Notes: generated from the sequence alone by a model not told the origin. A stretch of DNA of 64,000 nt from Streptomyces sp. NRRL F-6131 (GCA_000719695.1 JOHN01000026.1:36751-100750), one strand, 5' to 3'. Numbered from the stretch's first letter, positions 28,322 to 38,085 are shown. Translations and numbers: made by a program.

Positions 28322-28621
28322 TCAGCGGATCTCGAAGCCCCCGTAACCAGGGCCGACGGCGGTCCAGATCTCGGTCACTCCGCTGACCCGGCCGGGCGTG
28401 TCCGCTCCCCTGAGCAGCGCGAGCAACTGCTCGCACTCCGGGGCGAGGCCCTCCGCCACCACCTGCACCCGGCCGTCACCGAGGTTGCTGGCGTAGCCGG
28501 TCAGACCGATCTCCAGCGCCCTGGCCCTGGTCCACCAGCGGAAGCCGACCTGCTGGACCTTGCCGCGCACCCAGGCGGTGACCCGGACCGGCTCCTCACT
28601 GTGGGCGTCGCGACCGTGCAT
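28322..28621 (-). CDS. acyP: acylphosphatase
   Basis: This is a 99-residue acylphosphatase hydrolysing acyl phosphates. The substrate loop [11 protein letters not shown] (with its arginine) and the catalytic asparagine in [17 protein letters not shown] are both present. The N-terminal 12 residues extend the usual fold. It is monocistronic or joined to the upstream HxlR gene (34-bp gap). Cellular role is uncertain, as for most bacterial acylphosphatases. Confidence 0.92.
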   Translation of the reverse strand: MHGRDAHSEEPVRVTAWVRGKVQQVGFRWWTRARALEIGLTGYASNLGDGRVQVVAEGLAPECEQLLALLRGADTPGRVSGVTEIWTAVGPGYGGFEIR

Positions 28622-28655
28622 GCCCCGACCCTATCCGCCGGGGCGGCCACCCGCG

Positions 28656-29243
28656 TCACCGAGCGGCCGGGCCCTCCACCGTCCACCCGGGGCTGCGGAC
28701 CTCCGCCCTCAGCTCCGCCCCGCGCCCCGGCTCGCCGCAGGTGCGGCAGACCCACGCCGGGTCGTACGGGTGCGGCGGGTGCCCCTCGGGCCGGTGCTCG
28801 AAGACCACCGGCGGCTCCGGCAGCACCCAGCGGTCGCCCCAGGCGAGCAGCGCCTGGGTGAGCGGCGCGAGGTCGCGGCCCGCCTCCGTCAGGTGGTACT
28901 CGTACCGCGGCGGCCGCTCGCTGTAGGGCCTGCGCTCGACCACCCCGGCCTCCTCCAGCGCGCGCAGCCGGGCGGTGAGGCGGTCGCGCGGCGCACCGGT
29001 GTTCCGGGCGATCCGGTCGAAGCGGTGGTTGCCGTGGAACAGCTCCCGGACCGCGAGCAGCGCCCACTTCTCTCCCACCACGTGCAGGGCGGCGGCGATC
29101 GAGCAGGGCCGGCCGGGCAGCACCGGCACGACGGCGGACGGCACCGGGGTGGACGGCGCGGCGGCCGACGGCACCGGGGTGGACGGCGCCGGGCCGGACG
29201 GGTCCGGCGGGTCCGGCGGGGCGGAGGACGGCTCGGAGGTCAC
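28656..29243 (-). CDS. HxlR-family transcriptional regulator
   Basis: This is a 195-residue protein. After a Pro/Ser/Ala-rich N-terminus containing the APSTPVPSA unit twice, the HxlR winged helix begins at CSIAAALHVVGEKWALLAVRELF (about 47), with GAPRDRLTARLRALEEAG as recognition helix and the wing PPRYEYHLTEAG. A C-terminal Cys pair (CRTCG) may bind metal. HxlR regulators often sense small reactive molecules. The GTG start at 29243 has a poor ribosome site, so a shorter protein is possible. Targets are unknown. Confidence 0.85.
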   Translation of the reverse strand: MTSEPSSAPPDPPDPSGPAPSTPVPSAAAPSTPVPSAVVPVLPGRPCSIAAALHVVGEKWALLAVRELFHGNHRFDRIARNTGAPRDRLTARLRALEEAGVVERRPYSERPPRYEYHLTEAGRDLAPLTQALLAWGDRWVLPEPPVVFEHRPEGHPPHPYDPAWVCRTCGEPGRGAELRAEVRSPGWTVEGPAAR

Positions 29244-29283
29244 GTCCTACAGCCTGCCACGCAGGGTTGGCTTTTCGAACCCG

Positions 29284-29319
29284 GCGCCCCCGGCCGGTCG
29301 TCGGACCGGTCGGGGGCGC
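29284..29319 (-). terminator. hairpin after the TPM gene
   Basis: A 16-bp inverted repeat with one mismatch (gcgcccccgg arm, 4-base loop) lies 36 bases past the TPM gene stop and just upstream of the HxlR gene. Confidence 0.75.
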
Positions 29320-29355
29320 GGAGCGGGGCCGGAGACCTCCGACCGGGTGCCGGGG

Positions 29356-30723
29356 TCAGAAGCCCCCGCCGAAGTCCCCGCCACCACCGAAGTCCCCGCC
29401 CCCGCCGAAGTCGCCGCCGCTGTCGAAACCGCCGCCGAAGTCGGAGGAGTCGTAGTCGGCACCGGACTGGTCCCCGCCCTCGTAGCCGGCGCCGGCGTCG
29501 CCCGGGCCGTACGCGTACGCGGGGGTGGCCATCATCGAGCCGAGCATGGTGCCCACCAGCAGCCCCGGCAGCAGACCGCCGCCGCCGAAGCCGCCGAAGT
29601 AGCCGCCGGCCCACGGCCCGTACGCCGGGCCCGCGTTCCAGTACGGCTGCGGGCCGTGCTCGGTCGCCACCGTGCGGATGTCCGGGTCCTGTCCCGCCGC
29701 CAGCCGGTCCGCGTCGGCCCGGCAGACCGGGACGGCGCGGGCGGCGCCGCCCGCCGGGGTCCAGTCGGCGTCCCGCACGGACGGGCCGTGCCGCGGGTCG
29801 AAGAAGCACGGCGGACGCCGCTCCGGCACCGGGCGCCGCTCCCGCCGGGCCGCCAGGGTGGCCAGCGCGAACCGGCCGTCCTCCAGCGCCTCGGTGACCG
29901 GCTTCACGTCCTCCGGCCCCTTGGCCCCGTCCATCAGGCGCTTGGCCTTCTCGTACGAGTCCAGGGCGTGGGTGTAGTCACCGCGCTGCACGTCGTCGGC
30001 GTCCGGCGCGGACGGCACGAAGTCGAGCCGGTCGAGCTCCTCGCCGTAGGCGGTGATGTCCTCGTCCACCAGTCGGCGCACCTGGGCGAGCTCGGCCCGG
30101 CGCTGCTCCTCCTTGCGCCGCCTGGAGCGGCGGAACAGCATGAACACCCCGGCGCCGGCCAGCGCCAGCAGGGCCAGCGGGACGACCACCGCGGCGACGG
30201 AGACCCCGCCCGCGGCGCTGTTCACGCCGTGCCCCTTGATCTGCGGGGCGGCGGTGTCGACGAAGTCGTCGAGGGTGGCGGCGATGTCGCCGGGGTGCGC
30301 GCGGAAGGCCGCGCCGGCGATCCGCTCGGCGCTCGCGCTGGGCAGCGCGGCCTTGTCCGAGCGGGCCTGGAACTGGTCACCGCGCCAGATGGCGTAGGTG
30401 CCGGTGATGCCGACCTTGGTGCGCAGGTCGTCGAAGACGGTCCGGGCGCCGTACGGGTCGGCCGCCGGGACCACCGCCACGAAGATCGGCTTGTCGGCCT
30501 TGCGGATCTTCTCGGTCAGCGCGTCGGCCCGACCCTGGTCGAACCGGTCCGCCATGGCCGGGTCGACGTACACCCGGCCCTGCTTGAGCGCGGCGGACGC
30601 GTCGTCGAGGCCGCCCGCCGCCGAGGCCGTCGGCACCAGCAGCAGGAGCAGCAGCCCGAGCAGCGCCGCCACGAGGGCCGGCGCCCCGGCGCTCCGGGAA
30701 CGTCGTCGAGCAAGGGTTCTCAT
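29356..30723 (-). CDS. TPM-domain membrane protein with Gly-rich tail
   Basis: This is a 455-residue protein. A signal peptide or anchor covers about 12-35 (ALVAALLGLLLLLLV then ASA). An extracytoplasmic TPM-like domain extends to about 170, followed by a membrane span near 175-197 (VSVAAVVVPLALLALAGAGVFML), a basic RRSRRRKEEQRR stretch and a cytoplasmic region with predicted helices. The C-terminal 60 residues are a repetitive DFGGGG-type Gly/Asp/Phe tail. Function is unknown; TPM proteins are envelope-associated. It is divergent from the permease gene at 31037. Confidence 0.7.
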   Translation of the reverse strand: MRTLARRRSRSAGAPALVAALLGLLLLLLVPTASAAGGLDDASAALKQGRVYVDPAMADRFDQGRADALTEKIRKADKPIFVAVVPAADPYGARTVFDDLRTKVGITGTYAIWRGDQFQARSDKAALPSASAERIAGAAFRAHPGDIAATLDDFVDTAAPQIKGHGVNSAAGGVSVAAVVVPLALLALAGAGVFMLFRRSRRRKEEQRRAELAQVRRLVDEDITAYGEELDRLDFVPSAPDADDVQRGDYTHALDSYEKAKRLMDGAKGPEDVKPVTEALEDGRFALATLAARRERRPVPERRPPCFFDPRHGPSVRDADWTPAGGAARAVPVCRADADRLAAGQDPDIRTVATEHGPQPYWNAGPAYGPWAGGYFGGFGGGGLLPGLLVGTMLGSMMATPAYAYGPGDAGAGYEGGDQSGADYDSSDFGGGFDSGGDFGGGGDFGGGGDFGGGF

Positions 30724-31036
30724 GTCATCGACGCTACCCCGATCGCCCCCCGGTCACGGCATACCGATCGGGTGCGGCCCGCCCGGGCACCCCCACCGTC
30801 CGCCGGGGTGGGCCCCCTTCTCCGGGATGATCTTTCGCCCGGTCGCCCCCGAAGCGCACCCGGGGCGGGAACCCGGCCACCCGCCCGGTCGTAGCTCCCG
30901 GCGTGTCCCGGCGGGCCCGGGGTACTCCACGGGGCGTCCCGACCGTACCCCGCGACCAGGCATAGTGGTGGCCGTACGGCCGCCCCATGACCATCTCTTG
31001 ACCATCCCGCCCCACCCCTCCCGATCGGAGCACCGC
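30724..31036. other. divergent promoter gap
   Basis: This 313-bp gap separates divergent TPM and permease genes. I saw no gene and no strong inverted repeat. It should hold both promoters. Confidence 0.6.
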
Positions 31037-31960
31037 GTGATCATCGGCCTCGTCACCGCCGTGGCGGCCTCGGCCTGCTACGGCACCGGCTCGGTCCTGC
31101 AGGCCGTCGGATCCCGGCGCTCCGCCCGCGAGGAGGCCGCCAAGGGCGGCAGTTCCACCGGCACCACCGCGCACGGCGGGCCGAGCCTCTCCTCCACCGC
31201 CAAGGCCGCCGTGACCTGGGAGTTCATCCTCGGCACGGTGCTGGACTTCATCGGCTTCGGACTCGGCGCACTGGCCGCCCGGCTGCTGCCGCTCTTCCTC
31301 TCCCAGACCATCATCAGCGCCAACCTGGTGATCACCGCGGTGCTGTCGATCAAGCTGCTCGGCATCCGGCTGAAGCAGCTGGAGTGGGCCTCGATCGGCG
31401 TGCTCTGCTCGGCGCTGGTGCTGCTCGCGGTCTCCGCCGGTCCGGAGGGCGGCCACCACGCCGCGATGAGCTTCCACTGGGGGCTGCTGGGGATCACCAC
31501 GCTGCTGCTGGTCGGCGGCAGCCTGCTGGTGCGGCGGATGGGCGCCAACGGCGCGATCGTCGCCGGTCTGCTCTCCGGCCTCGGCTTCGGCGCCCTCGGC
31601 GTCGGCGTGCGGATCCTCAACGGCGTCGAGCCGTTCGACCTCGGCAGCCTGCTCTCCGACCCGGCGCTGTACGCGATCCTGGTCGGCGGCATCGGCGGCA
31701 TGTACGTGCACACCGTGGCCCTGCAGATCGGTTCGGTGAACGGGGCCACCGCCGCCCTGGTGGTCGGTGAGACGGTGCTGCCCGGCGCGGTCGGCGTGCT
31801 CTGGCTCGGCGACTCCTCCAAGGCCGGGCTGGGCTGGCTCGGGGTGGCCGGCTTCCTGCTCGCGGTGGTCTCGGCGGTCGGCGTCGCCTACTTCGGCCAG
31901 GACACCCACGGCGGCCTGCCCGACGCCGAACCGACCCGGCCCGAACTCGCCAAGCACTGA
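31037..31960 (+). CDS. EamA/DMT-like multi-pass membrane protein
   Basis: This is a 307-residue integral membrane protein with about 9-10 hydrophobic segments and a drug/metabolite-transporter feel (GLGALAARLLPLFLSQTIISANLVITAVLS, in which a small-residue-rich helix repeats in both halves). The GTG start at 31037 has GGAG 6 bases upstream. The transported substrate cannot be inferred. It is convergent with mutM. Confidence 0.7.
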   Translation: MIIGLVTAVAASACYGTGSVLQAVGSRRSAREEAAKGGSSTGTTAHGGPSLSSTAKAAVTWEFILGTVLDFIGFGLGALAARLLPLFLSQTIISANLVITAVLSIKLLGIRLKQLEWASIGVLCSALVLLAVSAGPEGGHHAAMSFHWGLLGITTLLLVGGSLLVRRMGANGAIVAGLLSGLGFGALGVGVRILNGVEPFDLGSLLSDPALYAILVGGIGGMYVHTVALQIGSVNGATAALVVGETVLPGAVGVLWLGDSSKAGLGWLGVAGFLLAVVSAVGVAYFGQDTHGGLPDAEPTRPELAKH

Positions 31961-31981
31961 GCGCCCCGGACACCCGCCCGC

Positions 31982-32026
31982 CGCCCGCCGCCCGCCCCGA
32001 GCACCCGCCGGGGCGGGCGGCGGGCG
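31982..32026. terminator. bidirectional 17-bp hairpin
   Basis: A perfect 17-bp stem (cgcccgccgcc arm) with an 11-base loop lies between the convergent permease and mutM ends. Confidence 0.8.
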
Positions 32027-32041
32027 TCGCCGCGGGCCCGC

Positions 32042-32935
32042 TCAGCCCCCGGCGCGCAGCCGCGGCGCCCGCTGGCAGCGGGGGCAGAAGTAGCTGGAGC
32101 GGTTCATCCAGGCGGCCCGCCGGATCGCGGTGCCGCAGCGCCGGCAGGGCTCGTGCTCCCGGCCGTAGGCGTCCAGGTCCCGGGAGAAGTAGCCGCTCTC
32201 GCCGTTCACGTTGACGTACAGGCTGTCGAAGCTGGTGCCGCCGACGGCCAGCGCCGCCGCCATCACCTCCCGGGCGTTCGCCAGCAGCAGCGCCACCTGC
32301 GGACGGGTCAGCGTCGCGGTCGGGCGGTCGTAGTGCAGACGGGAGCGCCACAGCGCCTCGTCGGCGTAGATGTTGCCGACCCCGCTGATCAGCGTCTGGT
32401 CCAGCAGCGCCCGCTTGACCGTGGTGCGCCGGGCCCGCAGCGCCGCGACGAAGACGGCGTCGTCGAACCGGGGGTCCAGCGGGTCGCGGGCGATGTGCGC
32501 GATGGAGACCGGGGTGCCCTCGGGGTCGCCGTCCTCGGCCTCCTCGACCGCCAGGCCGCCGAAGGTCCGCTGGTCGACGAAGCGCAGCTCGCGGCCGCCG
32601 TCGGTGAACCGCAGCCGCACCCGCAGATGGGTCTCGTCGGGCACCGTCGGGTCCTGGACGAGCAGTTGGCCGCTCATCCCCAGGTGGCCGATCAGCGAGA
32701 AGCCGCCCCCGGCCGCCGGTCCCCCCGGCCCGGCCAGCGGCACCCAGAGGTACTTGCCGCGGCGCTGCGCGGCGCCGAGGGTGGTGCCGGTGAGCCGGGC
32801 CGCGAAGTCCGCCGCGCCGGCCGGCTGGCGGCGCACCGCGCGCGGGTGCAGCACGTCGACACCGGAGACTGTCCGCCCGGCGACCCAGTTCGCCAGACCG
32901 CGGCGGACGACCTCGACCTCGGGAAGTTCGGGCAC
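32042..32935 (-). CDS. mutM: formamidopyrimidine-DNA glycosylase
   Basis: This is the bifunctional glycosylase/AP lyase that removes 8-oxoguanine and formamidopyrimidines. It has 297 residues. [13 protein letters not shown] gives the catalytic N-terminal proline (after Met removal) and Glu. [17 protein letters not shown] is the helix-two-turn-helix, and the C-terminal zinc finger is CRRC...CPRC with 16 residues between pairs. The GTG at 32935 follows AGGAGG. It lies 57 bases downstream of rnc, as in S. coelicolor. Confidence 0.96.
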   Translation of the reverse strand: MPELPEVEVVRRGLANWVAGRTVSGVDVLHPRAVRRQPAGAADFAARLTGTTLGAAQRRGKYLWVPLAGPGGPAAGGGFSLIGHLGMSGQLLVQDPTVPDETHLRVRLRFTDGGRELRFVDQRTFGGLAVEEAEDGDPEGTPVSIAHIARDPLDPRFDDAVFVAALRARRTTVKRALLDQTLISGVGNIYADEALWRSRLHYDRPTATLTRPQVALLLANAREVMAAALAVGGTSFDSLYVNVNGESGYFSRDLDAYGREHEPCRRCGTAIRRAAWMNRSSYFCPRCQRAPRLRAGG

Positions 32936-32992
32936 GGGACAACGCCTCCTGCGGAACGGACTCGGCTCTGCAGGAGGAAGGCTACTGCGTGC

Positions 32993-33781
32993 TCAGGCGC
33001 CGCTCGGCAGGCGGTCGGCGTACTTCTCCTTGATCGCCCGCCAGGCGCTCTCGGCGGCCTTCTGCTCGGCTTCCTTCTTCGAGCGGCCGACGCCGCTGCC
33101 GAAGTCCTCGCCGGCCACCCGGGCCGCGGCGGTGAAGGTCTTCTCGTGGTCCGGACCGGACTCCTCGACCACGTACTCGGGCACGCCGATGCCCACCGAG
33201 GCGGTGAGCTCCTGGAGGCTGGTCTTCCAGTCCAGGCCGGCGCCCAGCTGAGAGGACTCCTCGATCAGCGGGTCGAACAGGCGGTGGACGAACTCGGTGG
33301 CGGCGTCCAGGCCGCGGTCCAGGTAGACCGCGCCGATGACCGCCTCGACCGTGTCGGCGAGGATCGACGACTTGTCGCGGCCGCCGGTGCCCTCCTCGCC
33401 CTTGCCGAGCCGGATGAACACCCCGAGGTCCAGACCCCGGCCGACGTCCGCGAGCGCGCGCGAGTTGACCACCGCGGCGCGCAGCTTGGCGAGCGTGCCC
33501 TCCGGGACGTCCGGGTGGACGCGGTAGAGGGTGTCGGTCACCACCAGGCCCAGCACCGAGTCGCCGAGGAACTCCAGGCGCTCGTTCGTGGGCAGGCCAC
33601 CGTTCTCGTAGGCGTACGAGCGGTGGGTCAGGGCACGCACCAGAAGGGCGCGCTCGAGCGTGTACCCGAGGCGCCCTTCCAGGACGTCGTATTCGGTCGA
33701 AGCCGGCCCGCCGGCCTTTCCGCCGCCCGAAGGAGCCTTCGGTGCGATGGTCGCCTTGCGGGAAGAGTTACCGTCCGACAT
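32993..33781 (-). CDS. rnc: ribonuclease III
   Basis: This is a double-strand-specific endoribonuclease that matures rRNA and controls mRNAs; the S. coelicolor homologue is AbsB, a global regulator of antibiotic production. It has 262 residues. The catalytic signature [21 protein letters not shown] is complete, the second acidic site is [13 protein letters not shown], and the C-terminal dsRBD is near 190-255 ([21 protein letters not shown]). The N-terminal 25 residues are a disordered extension. It is part of a DUF177-rpmF-rnc-mutM run. Confidence 0.97.
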   Translation of the reverse strand: MSDGNSSRKATIAPKAPSGGGKAGGPASTEYDVLEGRLGYTLERALLVRALTHRSYAYENGGLPTNERLEFLGDSVLGLVVTDTLYRVHPDVPEGTLAKLRAAVVNSRALADVGRGLDLGVFIRLGKGEEGTGGRDKSSILADTVEAVIGAVYLDRGLDAATEFVHRLFDPLIEESSQLGAGLDWKTSLQELTASVGIGVPEYVVEESGPDHEKTFTAAARVAGEDFGSGVGRSKKEAEQKAAESAWRAIKEKYADRLPSGA

Positions 33782-33801
33782 CGATCCGTGCACCCCGCCG
33801 A

Positions 33802-33975
33802 TCAGACCGAGAGGACCTGGCGGCGGTTGTACGTGCCGCAGCTCGGGCACGCGATGTGGCCCAGCTTCGGCTCGTGGCAGCGGTCGCACGCCACGAGGGC
33901 CGGAACGACGGCCTTCCAGTTGGAACGGCGGTGGCGCGTGTTGCTGCGCGACATCTTCCGCTTCGGAACAGCCAC
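33802..33975 (-). CDS. rpmF: 50S ribosomal protein L32
   Basis: This is the 57-residue ribosomal protein L32. It starts [18 protein letters not shown] and has two zinc-ribbon CxxC pairs (CDRC, CPSC), so it is the zinc-binding (C+) paralogue. The GTG at 33975 has AGGAGAAG inside the end of the upstream gene. It lies between the DUF177 gene and rnc, with 2 and 20 bases to its neighbours. Confidence 0.97.
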   Translation of the reverse strand: MAVPKRKMSRSNTRHRRSNWKAVVPALVACDRCHEPKLGHIACPSCGTYNRRQVLSV

Positions 33976-33977
33976 GG

Positions 33978-34646
33978 CTACTTCTCCTGGTTCTCGGCGA
34001 GACCCTCACGGGTGTCGCTGTTCTTGGTTCCCCGCCGCCTGTCAGCGACTTCGCCGCGGGCCTCGTCGCCGGGGGTGGCGGAGAGTCCCTGCAGAGCCGC
34101 CCACCGGGGGTCGGCGGCATCGTGGTGGTGCGCCGGGTCGTCGCTCAGGCGCGCCCCGCACTCGGAGCACAGACCCAGGCAGTCTTCCTGGCACACCGGC
34201 TGCAGCGGCAGTGCGAGCACCACCGCGTCACGCAGCACCGGCCGGAGGTCGAAGAAATCGCCCTCCAGACGGTAAGTCTCTTCTTCCGAGTCCTCGTCGA
34301 GGTCCTCGGTCCCGGCGGTCCGGGCGCGGTGGCGCTCGTCGGACTCCGGGTAGTAGTACAGCTCCTGGAAGTCCACGTCGAGGTCGAACTCGACGGGCTC
34401 CAGGCACCGGACGCACTCGCCCTCGACCACGGCCTCGGCGGTGCCGGTCACCAGCACGCCCTCGACCACGGACTCCAGGCGGAGCTCCAGCGCGAGCTCG
34501 CTCTTCTCCGGCACGCCGATCACATCGATGATCCCGAGGCCCTCGGGGGCCTCCAGGGTGCGGGACACCTTGCGCAGCGCACCCGGACGACGGCCCAGCT
34601 CGTGCGTGTCGAACACGAGGGGGTCGCGGTGGTCGAGGCGGTTCAA
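33978..34646 (-). CDS. DUF177 (YceD-like) protein
   Basis: This is a 222-residue DUF177 protein. The family signature CVRCLEP (about 78) and the C-terminal [16 protein letters not shown] pattern are seen. YceD proteins act in 23S rRNA accumulation in bacteria and plants, and the gene precedes rpmF in most genomes. The apparent start is a TTG at 34646 with AGGA upstream; no ATG or GTG is available nearby. A His/Asp-rich stretch ([12 protein letters not shown]) lies near the end. Confidence 0.88.
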   Translation of the reverse strand: MNRLDHRDPLVFDTHELGRRPGALRKVSRTLEAPEGLGIIDVIGVPEKSELALELRLESVVEGVLVTGTAEAVVEGECVRCLEPVEFDLDVDFQELYYYPESDERHRARTAGTEDLDEDSEEETYRLEGDFFDLRPVLRDAVVLALPLQPVCQEDCLGLCSECGARLSDDPAHHHDAADPRWAALQGLSATPGDEARGEVADRRRGTKNSDTREGLAENQEK

Positions 34647-34827
34647 GGTGTCCTGACTTCCTGGGGGGATCTAATGCGCGGCGCTGCTCGTCGGACGATG
34701 CGCGGGCAGACCGACAGCCCGACACGGAGAGGCCGGAGTGGTCAGACTACCCGAGTCTCCCGCCAGGCCCAACTTCGCTCCCGGCCGCCGGGGAGCGGGG
34801 TGCTCCGCCGGGGCGGGGCGGGGCGCG

Positions 34828-36024
34828 CTACCGGCCGCCGAGCTCCCGCAGCCGGGTCATGTCGATCATGCTGGTGTCGAAGAAGCTGGTCTCGTCCAGG
34901 CCGGCCTGGTTCTGCTGCGGCACCGGCGCGGGCGGGTTGGCCGGCTGCTGCGGGTAGCCGTAGCCGCCGTCGCCGTACTGCTGCTGGTCGTAGCCCTGCT
35001 GCTGGGCCGGGTAGCCGTAGCCGGCCTGCTGGCCCTCGGGGTAGCCCTGGTGCTGCTGCGGGTACCCACCGCCGGCCTCCGGCCCGGGCCCGCCCCACTG
35101 GCCGGCGTAGGGGTCCGCGTGCTGGCCGCCGGCCGGGTCGAAGCCGCCGCCGTACACCTCGGCGTACTGGGCGCCGCCCTGCTGCGCGACCGCGTACTGG
35201 TCCGTTCCCGGCGCCTGCCAGCCGGCCGCGGCCGGGGTCTGCTCCGGCCAGGTCTGCTGCTGCGGCACCTCCTCGCGGTACCAGGCCAGCTCGCTGCCGT
35301 CCGCGTCCGCGGCGAATCCGGCCGCGACCGCCTCGGCGCGCTCCTTGGCCTGCTGCGCCTCGTCGGCGGCGGCCAGATAGGCGCCGAGCTCGTCGATCGG
35401 CTTCTTGCCGAGCAGCTTGTCGCGGCCCTTGCCGACCGCCTCCAGGGTCGCGCCGAGCACGTTCTCCAGGGTGGCGAGCTTCACATCGACGTACTCGTCG
35501 ACCTCGGGACTCGGGCTGGTCCGCTGCGGCCGGAACTCCTCGCCGTCGGTCTCGCCCTCGTACTCGGTCTCGAAGACGCTCGCGTCGCCGCGCAGCTTGG
35601 TGCGGCCGCGGCCGACCGCGCCGAGCGTCTTGGTCAGCACGACCTCGAAGTTGGCCAGCTTGCTGTCCACGTAGTCGTCGGCCTCGGCGAGCTTGGCGTC
35701 GACCTCGGCGCGGGCCTCGGCGAGGATCCGGTCCGCCTCGGCCTGGGCGCGCCGGACCACCTCGGTGTCGGAGATCAGCGAACCGCGCTCGGCGTGCGCG
35801 CCCTGGATGATCAGGTCGGCCTCGGCCTGGGCGCCGGCGACCATCGACTCGTGGTCGGCCATCACCGACTGGGCCTGGGCCAGCTCGGTCGGCAGGGCCG
35901 CCCGGAGCTCCTGGAGCAGGCCGACCAGCTCGGCACGGTTCACCACGCAGGAGGCCGACATGGGCATCGAGCGGGCGTTCTCGACGGCCGCCACGATCTC
36001 GTCGACCTTGTTCTGCACGTCCAC
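34828..36024 (-). CDS. DivIVA-like coiled-coil protein with Pro/Gln/Tyr-rich tail
   Basis: This is a 398-residue protein, often annotated as ATP synthase subunit B-like or DivIVA-like. The N-terminus DVQNKVDEIVAAVENARSMPMSASCVVNR leads to coiled-coil segments with the twice-occurring module YVDxKLANFEVVLTKTLGAVGRGR / YVDVKLATLENVLGATLEAVGKGR. A long Gln/Tyr/Gly/Pro-rich tail ends in FFDTSMIDMTRL. It is conserved next to coaD and DUF177 in streptomycetes. The GTG at 36024 gives the best start. A role at the membrane or in polar growth is inference only. Confidence 0.75.
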   Translation of the reverse strand: MDVQNKVDEIVAAVENARSMPMSASCVVNRAELVGLLQELRAALPTELAQAQSVMADHESMVAGAQAEADLIIQGAHAERGSLISDTEVVRRAQAEADRILAEARAEVDAKLAEADDYVDSKLANFEVVLTKTLGAVGRGRTKLRGDASVFETEYEGETDGEEFRPQRTSPSPEVDEYVDVKLATLENVLGATLEAVGKGRDKLLGKKPIDELGAYLAAADEAQQAKERAEAVAAGFAADADGSELAWYREEVPQQQTWPEQTPAAAGWQAPGTDQYAVAQQGGAQYAEVYGGGFDPAGGQHADPYAGQWGGPGPEAGGGYPQQHQGYPEGQQAGYGYPAQQQGYDQQQYGDGGYGYPQQPANPPAPVPQQNQAGLDETSFFDTSMIDMTRLRELGGR

Positions 36025-36250
36025 GGGGATTCGTCTTTCCGTGTGCCGCCGAGGTCCGGCGGAGGCAGCGCCCGGCGCGGTGGACGTCACCGCAGGGCAG
36101 GAATACAGACTGTACGGCCACCGCCGGGCGTGGTCACAACGCCCGGACCGGGCCGCCCCGCCACCAGCCGGCCATACCGTGACGAACCGGCAGAATCGGA
36201 CGGCTGGTCACCACGGGCCGGTCGTGCGGGCCGGTCGCCGCGGGCGGCGG

Positions 36251-36742
36251 CTACTGCTGGGCGCGCCGCTCGGCGATCCGCTCGACCAGCCGGCGGTGCA
36301 CCGTCTCCGGCAGCAGGTGGGAGACGTCGCCGCCGTAGGAGGCGACCTCCTTCACCAGGGTCGAGGAGAGGAAGCTGTAGGTCGGCGAGGTCGGCACGAA
36401 GAGCGTCTCGACGCCGGTCAGACCGTGGTTCATCTGGGCCATCTGCAGCTCGTAGTCGAAGTCGCTGACCGCGCGCAGGCCCTTGACGATCGCCGGGATG
36501 TCCCGCTCCCGGCAGAAGTCCACCAACAGGCCGAGGTGGGACTCGACCACGATGTTCCCGTACTGGGCGGTGGTCTCCTCGATGAGGGCGATCCGCTCCT
36601 CGATGGTGAACATGCCCTGCTTGTTCCGGTTGACCGCGACCGCGACGTGCACCACGTCGTACAGCTTCGAGGCCCGCTCGATGATGTCGAGGTGACCGTT
36701 GGTGATCGGGTCGAAGGACCCGGGGCAGACGGCGCGGCGCAT
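36251..36742 (-). CDS. coaD: phosphopantetheine adenylyltransferase
   Basis: CoaD transfers AMP to 4'-phosphopantetheine in coenzyme A biosynthesis. It has 163 residues with the nucleotidyltransferase motif PGSFDPITNGHLDII (GxFDPxxxGH), the substrate loop around KGLRAVSDFDYE, and PTSPTYSFLSSTLVKEVA. Length is normal. It lies 51 bases downstream of rsmD, a pairing common in actinobacteria. Confidence 0.97.
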   Translation of the reverse strand: MRRAVCPGSFDPITNGHLDIIERASKLYDVVHVAVAVNRNKQGMFTIEERIALIEETTAQYGNIVVESHLGLLVDFCRERDIPAIVKGLRAVSDFDYELQMAQMNHGLTGVETLFVPTSPTYSFLSSTLVKEVASYGGDVSHLLPETVHRRLVERIAERRAQQ

Positions 36743-36793
36743 GGCGTGAGTGCTCCCTCGTGGGGTGACGGGAATGCTGCGGGCCAGGGCCCG

Positions 36794-37378
36794 CTAGGGG
36801 TGGTGGCGGGTCTCGTCGGCGGCGCGACCGTACCAGAGGGTGCCCTCGCCGTAGCGACGGGAGCGCAGCTCCTCGAAACCCTCCGGCCAGCCGAACTCGC
36901 CGCCGCGGGTGCTGCGCTCCACGGTGACGAGTGCGTCCTCCGCGAGCCAGCCCCCGGCCGACAGTGTGAGCAGCATCTCGCGGACCTCGTCGTCGGTCAC
37001 CACGTACGGCGGGTCCAGGAAGACCAGGTCGTAGGGCGCCTCCGGGGCGGGCCCGGCGATGACCTTCTCGGCCCTGGCGGCCTGCACCAGCGCGCCCGGC
37101 AGGCCGACCGTCCGGACGTTCTCCCGGATCACCCGGGCCGCCTGGGCGTCCGCCTCGACCAGCAGCACGTGCTCGGCCCCGCGCGAGAGCGCCTCCAGCC
37201 CGACCGCGCCCGAGCCGCCGAACAGGTCCAGCATCCGGGTGCCGTGCAGGGTGCCGCGCAGCGCCTCCAGGGTGGAGAACATCGCCTCGCGGGCCTTGTC
37301 GGAGGTCGGTCGGGTGCCCCGGCCGGGCGGTACGGCCAGCCGGCGGCCGCCGGCCGCCCCGGCGATCACGCGGGTCAT
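36794..37378 (-). CDS. rsmD: 16S rRNA (guanine(966)-N2)-methyltransferase RsmD
   Basis: RsmD methylates G966 of 16S rRNA. It has 194 residues with MTRVIAGAAGGRRLAVPPGRGTRPTSDKAREA, SAM-binding MLDLFGGSGAVGLEALSRGA and the catalytic DPPY motif (FLDPPYVV). It is immediately upstream of coaD. The ATG at 37378 lies within a purine-poor context. Confidence 0.95.
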   Translation of the reverse strand: MTRVIAGAAGGRRLAVPPGRGTRPTSDKAREAMFSTLEALRGTLHGTRMLDLFGGSGAVGLEALSRGAEHVLLVEADAQAARVIRENVRTVGLPGALVQAARAEKVIAGPAPEAPYDLVFLDPPYVVTDDEVREMLLTLSAGGWLAEDALVTVERSTRGGEFGWPEGFEELRSRRYGEGTLWYGRAADETRHHP

Positions 37379-37444
37379 GGTGGTGGAGGGTCCTTTCGTC
37401 GCTGCCCGACCACGCTATCCCGATCACCGCCCCGCGCTCACGCC

Positions 37445-37474
37445 GAAGGGGCGCCCCGCGCGGGACGCCCCTTC
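37445..37474 (-). terminator. hairpin after the HTH-like gene
   Basis: A 9-bp stem (gaaggggcg / cgccccttc) extended by 3 further pairs across a mismatch lies between the gene at 37524 and rsmD. Confidence 0.65.
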
Positions 37475-37523
37475 GATTCCCCCCCGTTCCCCCCGGCCGG
37501 TCCCCCACCGGCCCCCGGGTCGG

Positions 37524-38057
37524 TCAGCTCGCCTCGGAGCCGGCCGACTGGGCCGGCACGGTCGCGCCGAGCAGCGACGGCGAGGCGTAGCGGGACCAGG
37601 ACAGGCAGCCGTCGGGCGGGCAGTACTCGGGGCGGCGCGGGTCGTGGCCGAGCTCGCGCAGCTTGGTGCGGACGGAGTCGGGCGTGCGGCCGAAGCGGGC
37701 GGCGATCCGGGCGACGGTCTCGTTCTCGTGGAAGCGCCGGACCAGCTCCTCCTCGTGCTGCGGCACCCAGGGGGCGCCGTGGCCGGGGTAGAGCTCGCGC
37801 AGCACGTCGCGGTCGGGGATGGGCTCGGCGACGTCGGCGACGATCGCCAGGGCGCGGAGGGCGCGGTTGAGCGCGATCCGCAGCGAGGCGACGTCCTCGA
37901 CCGGCAGCCGCAGCTTGCCGGAGGCGAGCGGTGCGGCGGCCGCCCCCTCGCGCCAGCCGGTGAGGGTGAGGGTGACCTCGCGGTCGTCGTCGCTGGCGAG
38001 TTCGATCCGGAAGACCTTGTCGCCCAGCGGGAGCTCGTTGAGATGACGGAATGCCAT
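37524..38057 (-). CDS. conserved HTH-like protein of unknown role
   Basis: I do not recognise the family. The 177-residue protein starts MAFRHLNELPLGDKVFRIELA and has an N-terminal beta-rich region to about 70. A helical middle contains ETVARIAARFGRTPDSVRTKLREL, which looks like a helix-turn-helix. A Cys pair lies near the end (YCPPDGCLSW). DNA binding is therefore plausible. It stands between recG and rsmD, with a small hairpin (38086-38104) just upstream and its own terminator downstream. Confidence 0.6.
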   Translation of the reverse strand: MAFRHLNELPLGDKVFRIELASDDDREVTLTLTGWREGAAAAPLASGKLRLPVEDVASLRIALNRALRALAIVADVAEPIPDRDVLRELYPGHGAPWVPQHEEELVRRFHENETVARIAARFGRTPDSVRTKLRELGHDPRRPEYCPPDGCLSWSRYASPSLLGATVPAQSAGSEAS

Positions 38058-38085
38058 GGCAAAACCCCCAAGTGTCGCGCCAGGA

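Noticed and set aside
30398..31036. In-frame upstream extension of the permease gene
   Set aside because: The frame overlaps the divergent TPM gene and its promoter; the GTG at 31037 with GGAG starts the membrane protein properly.
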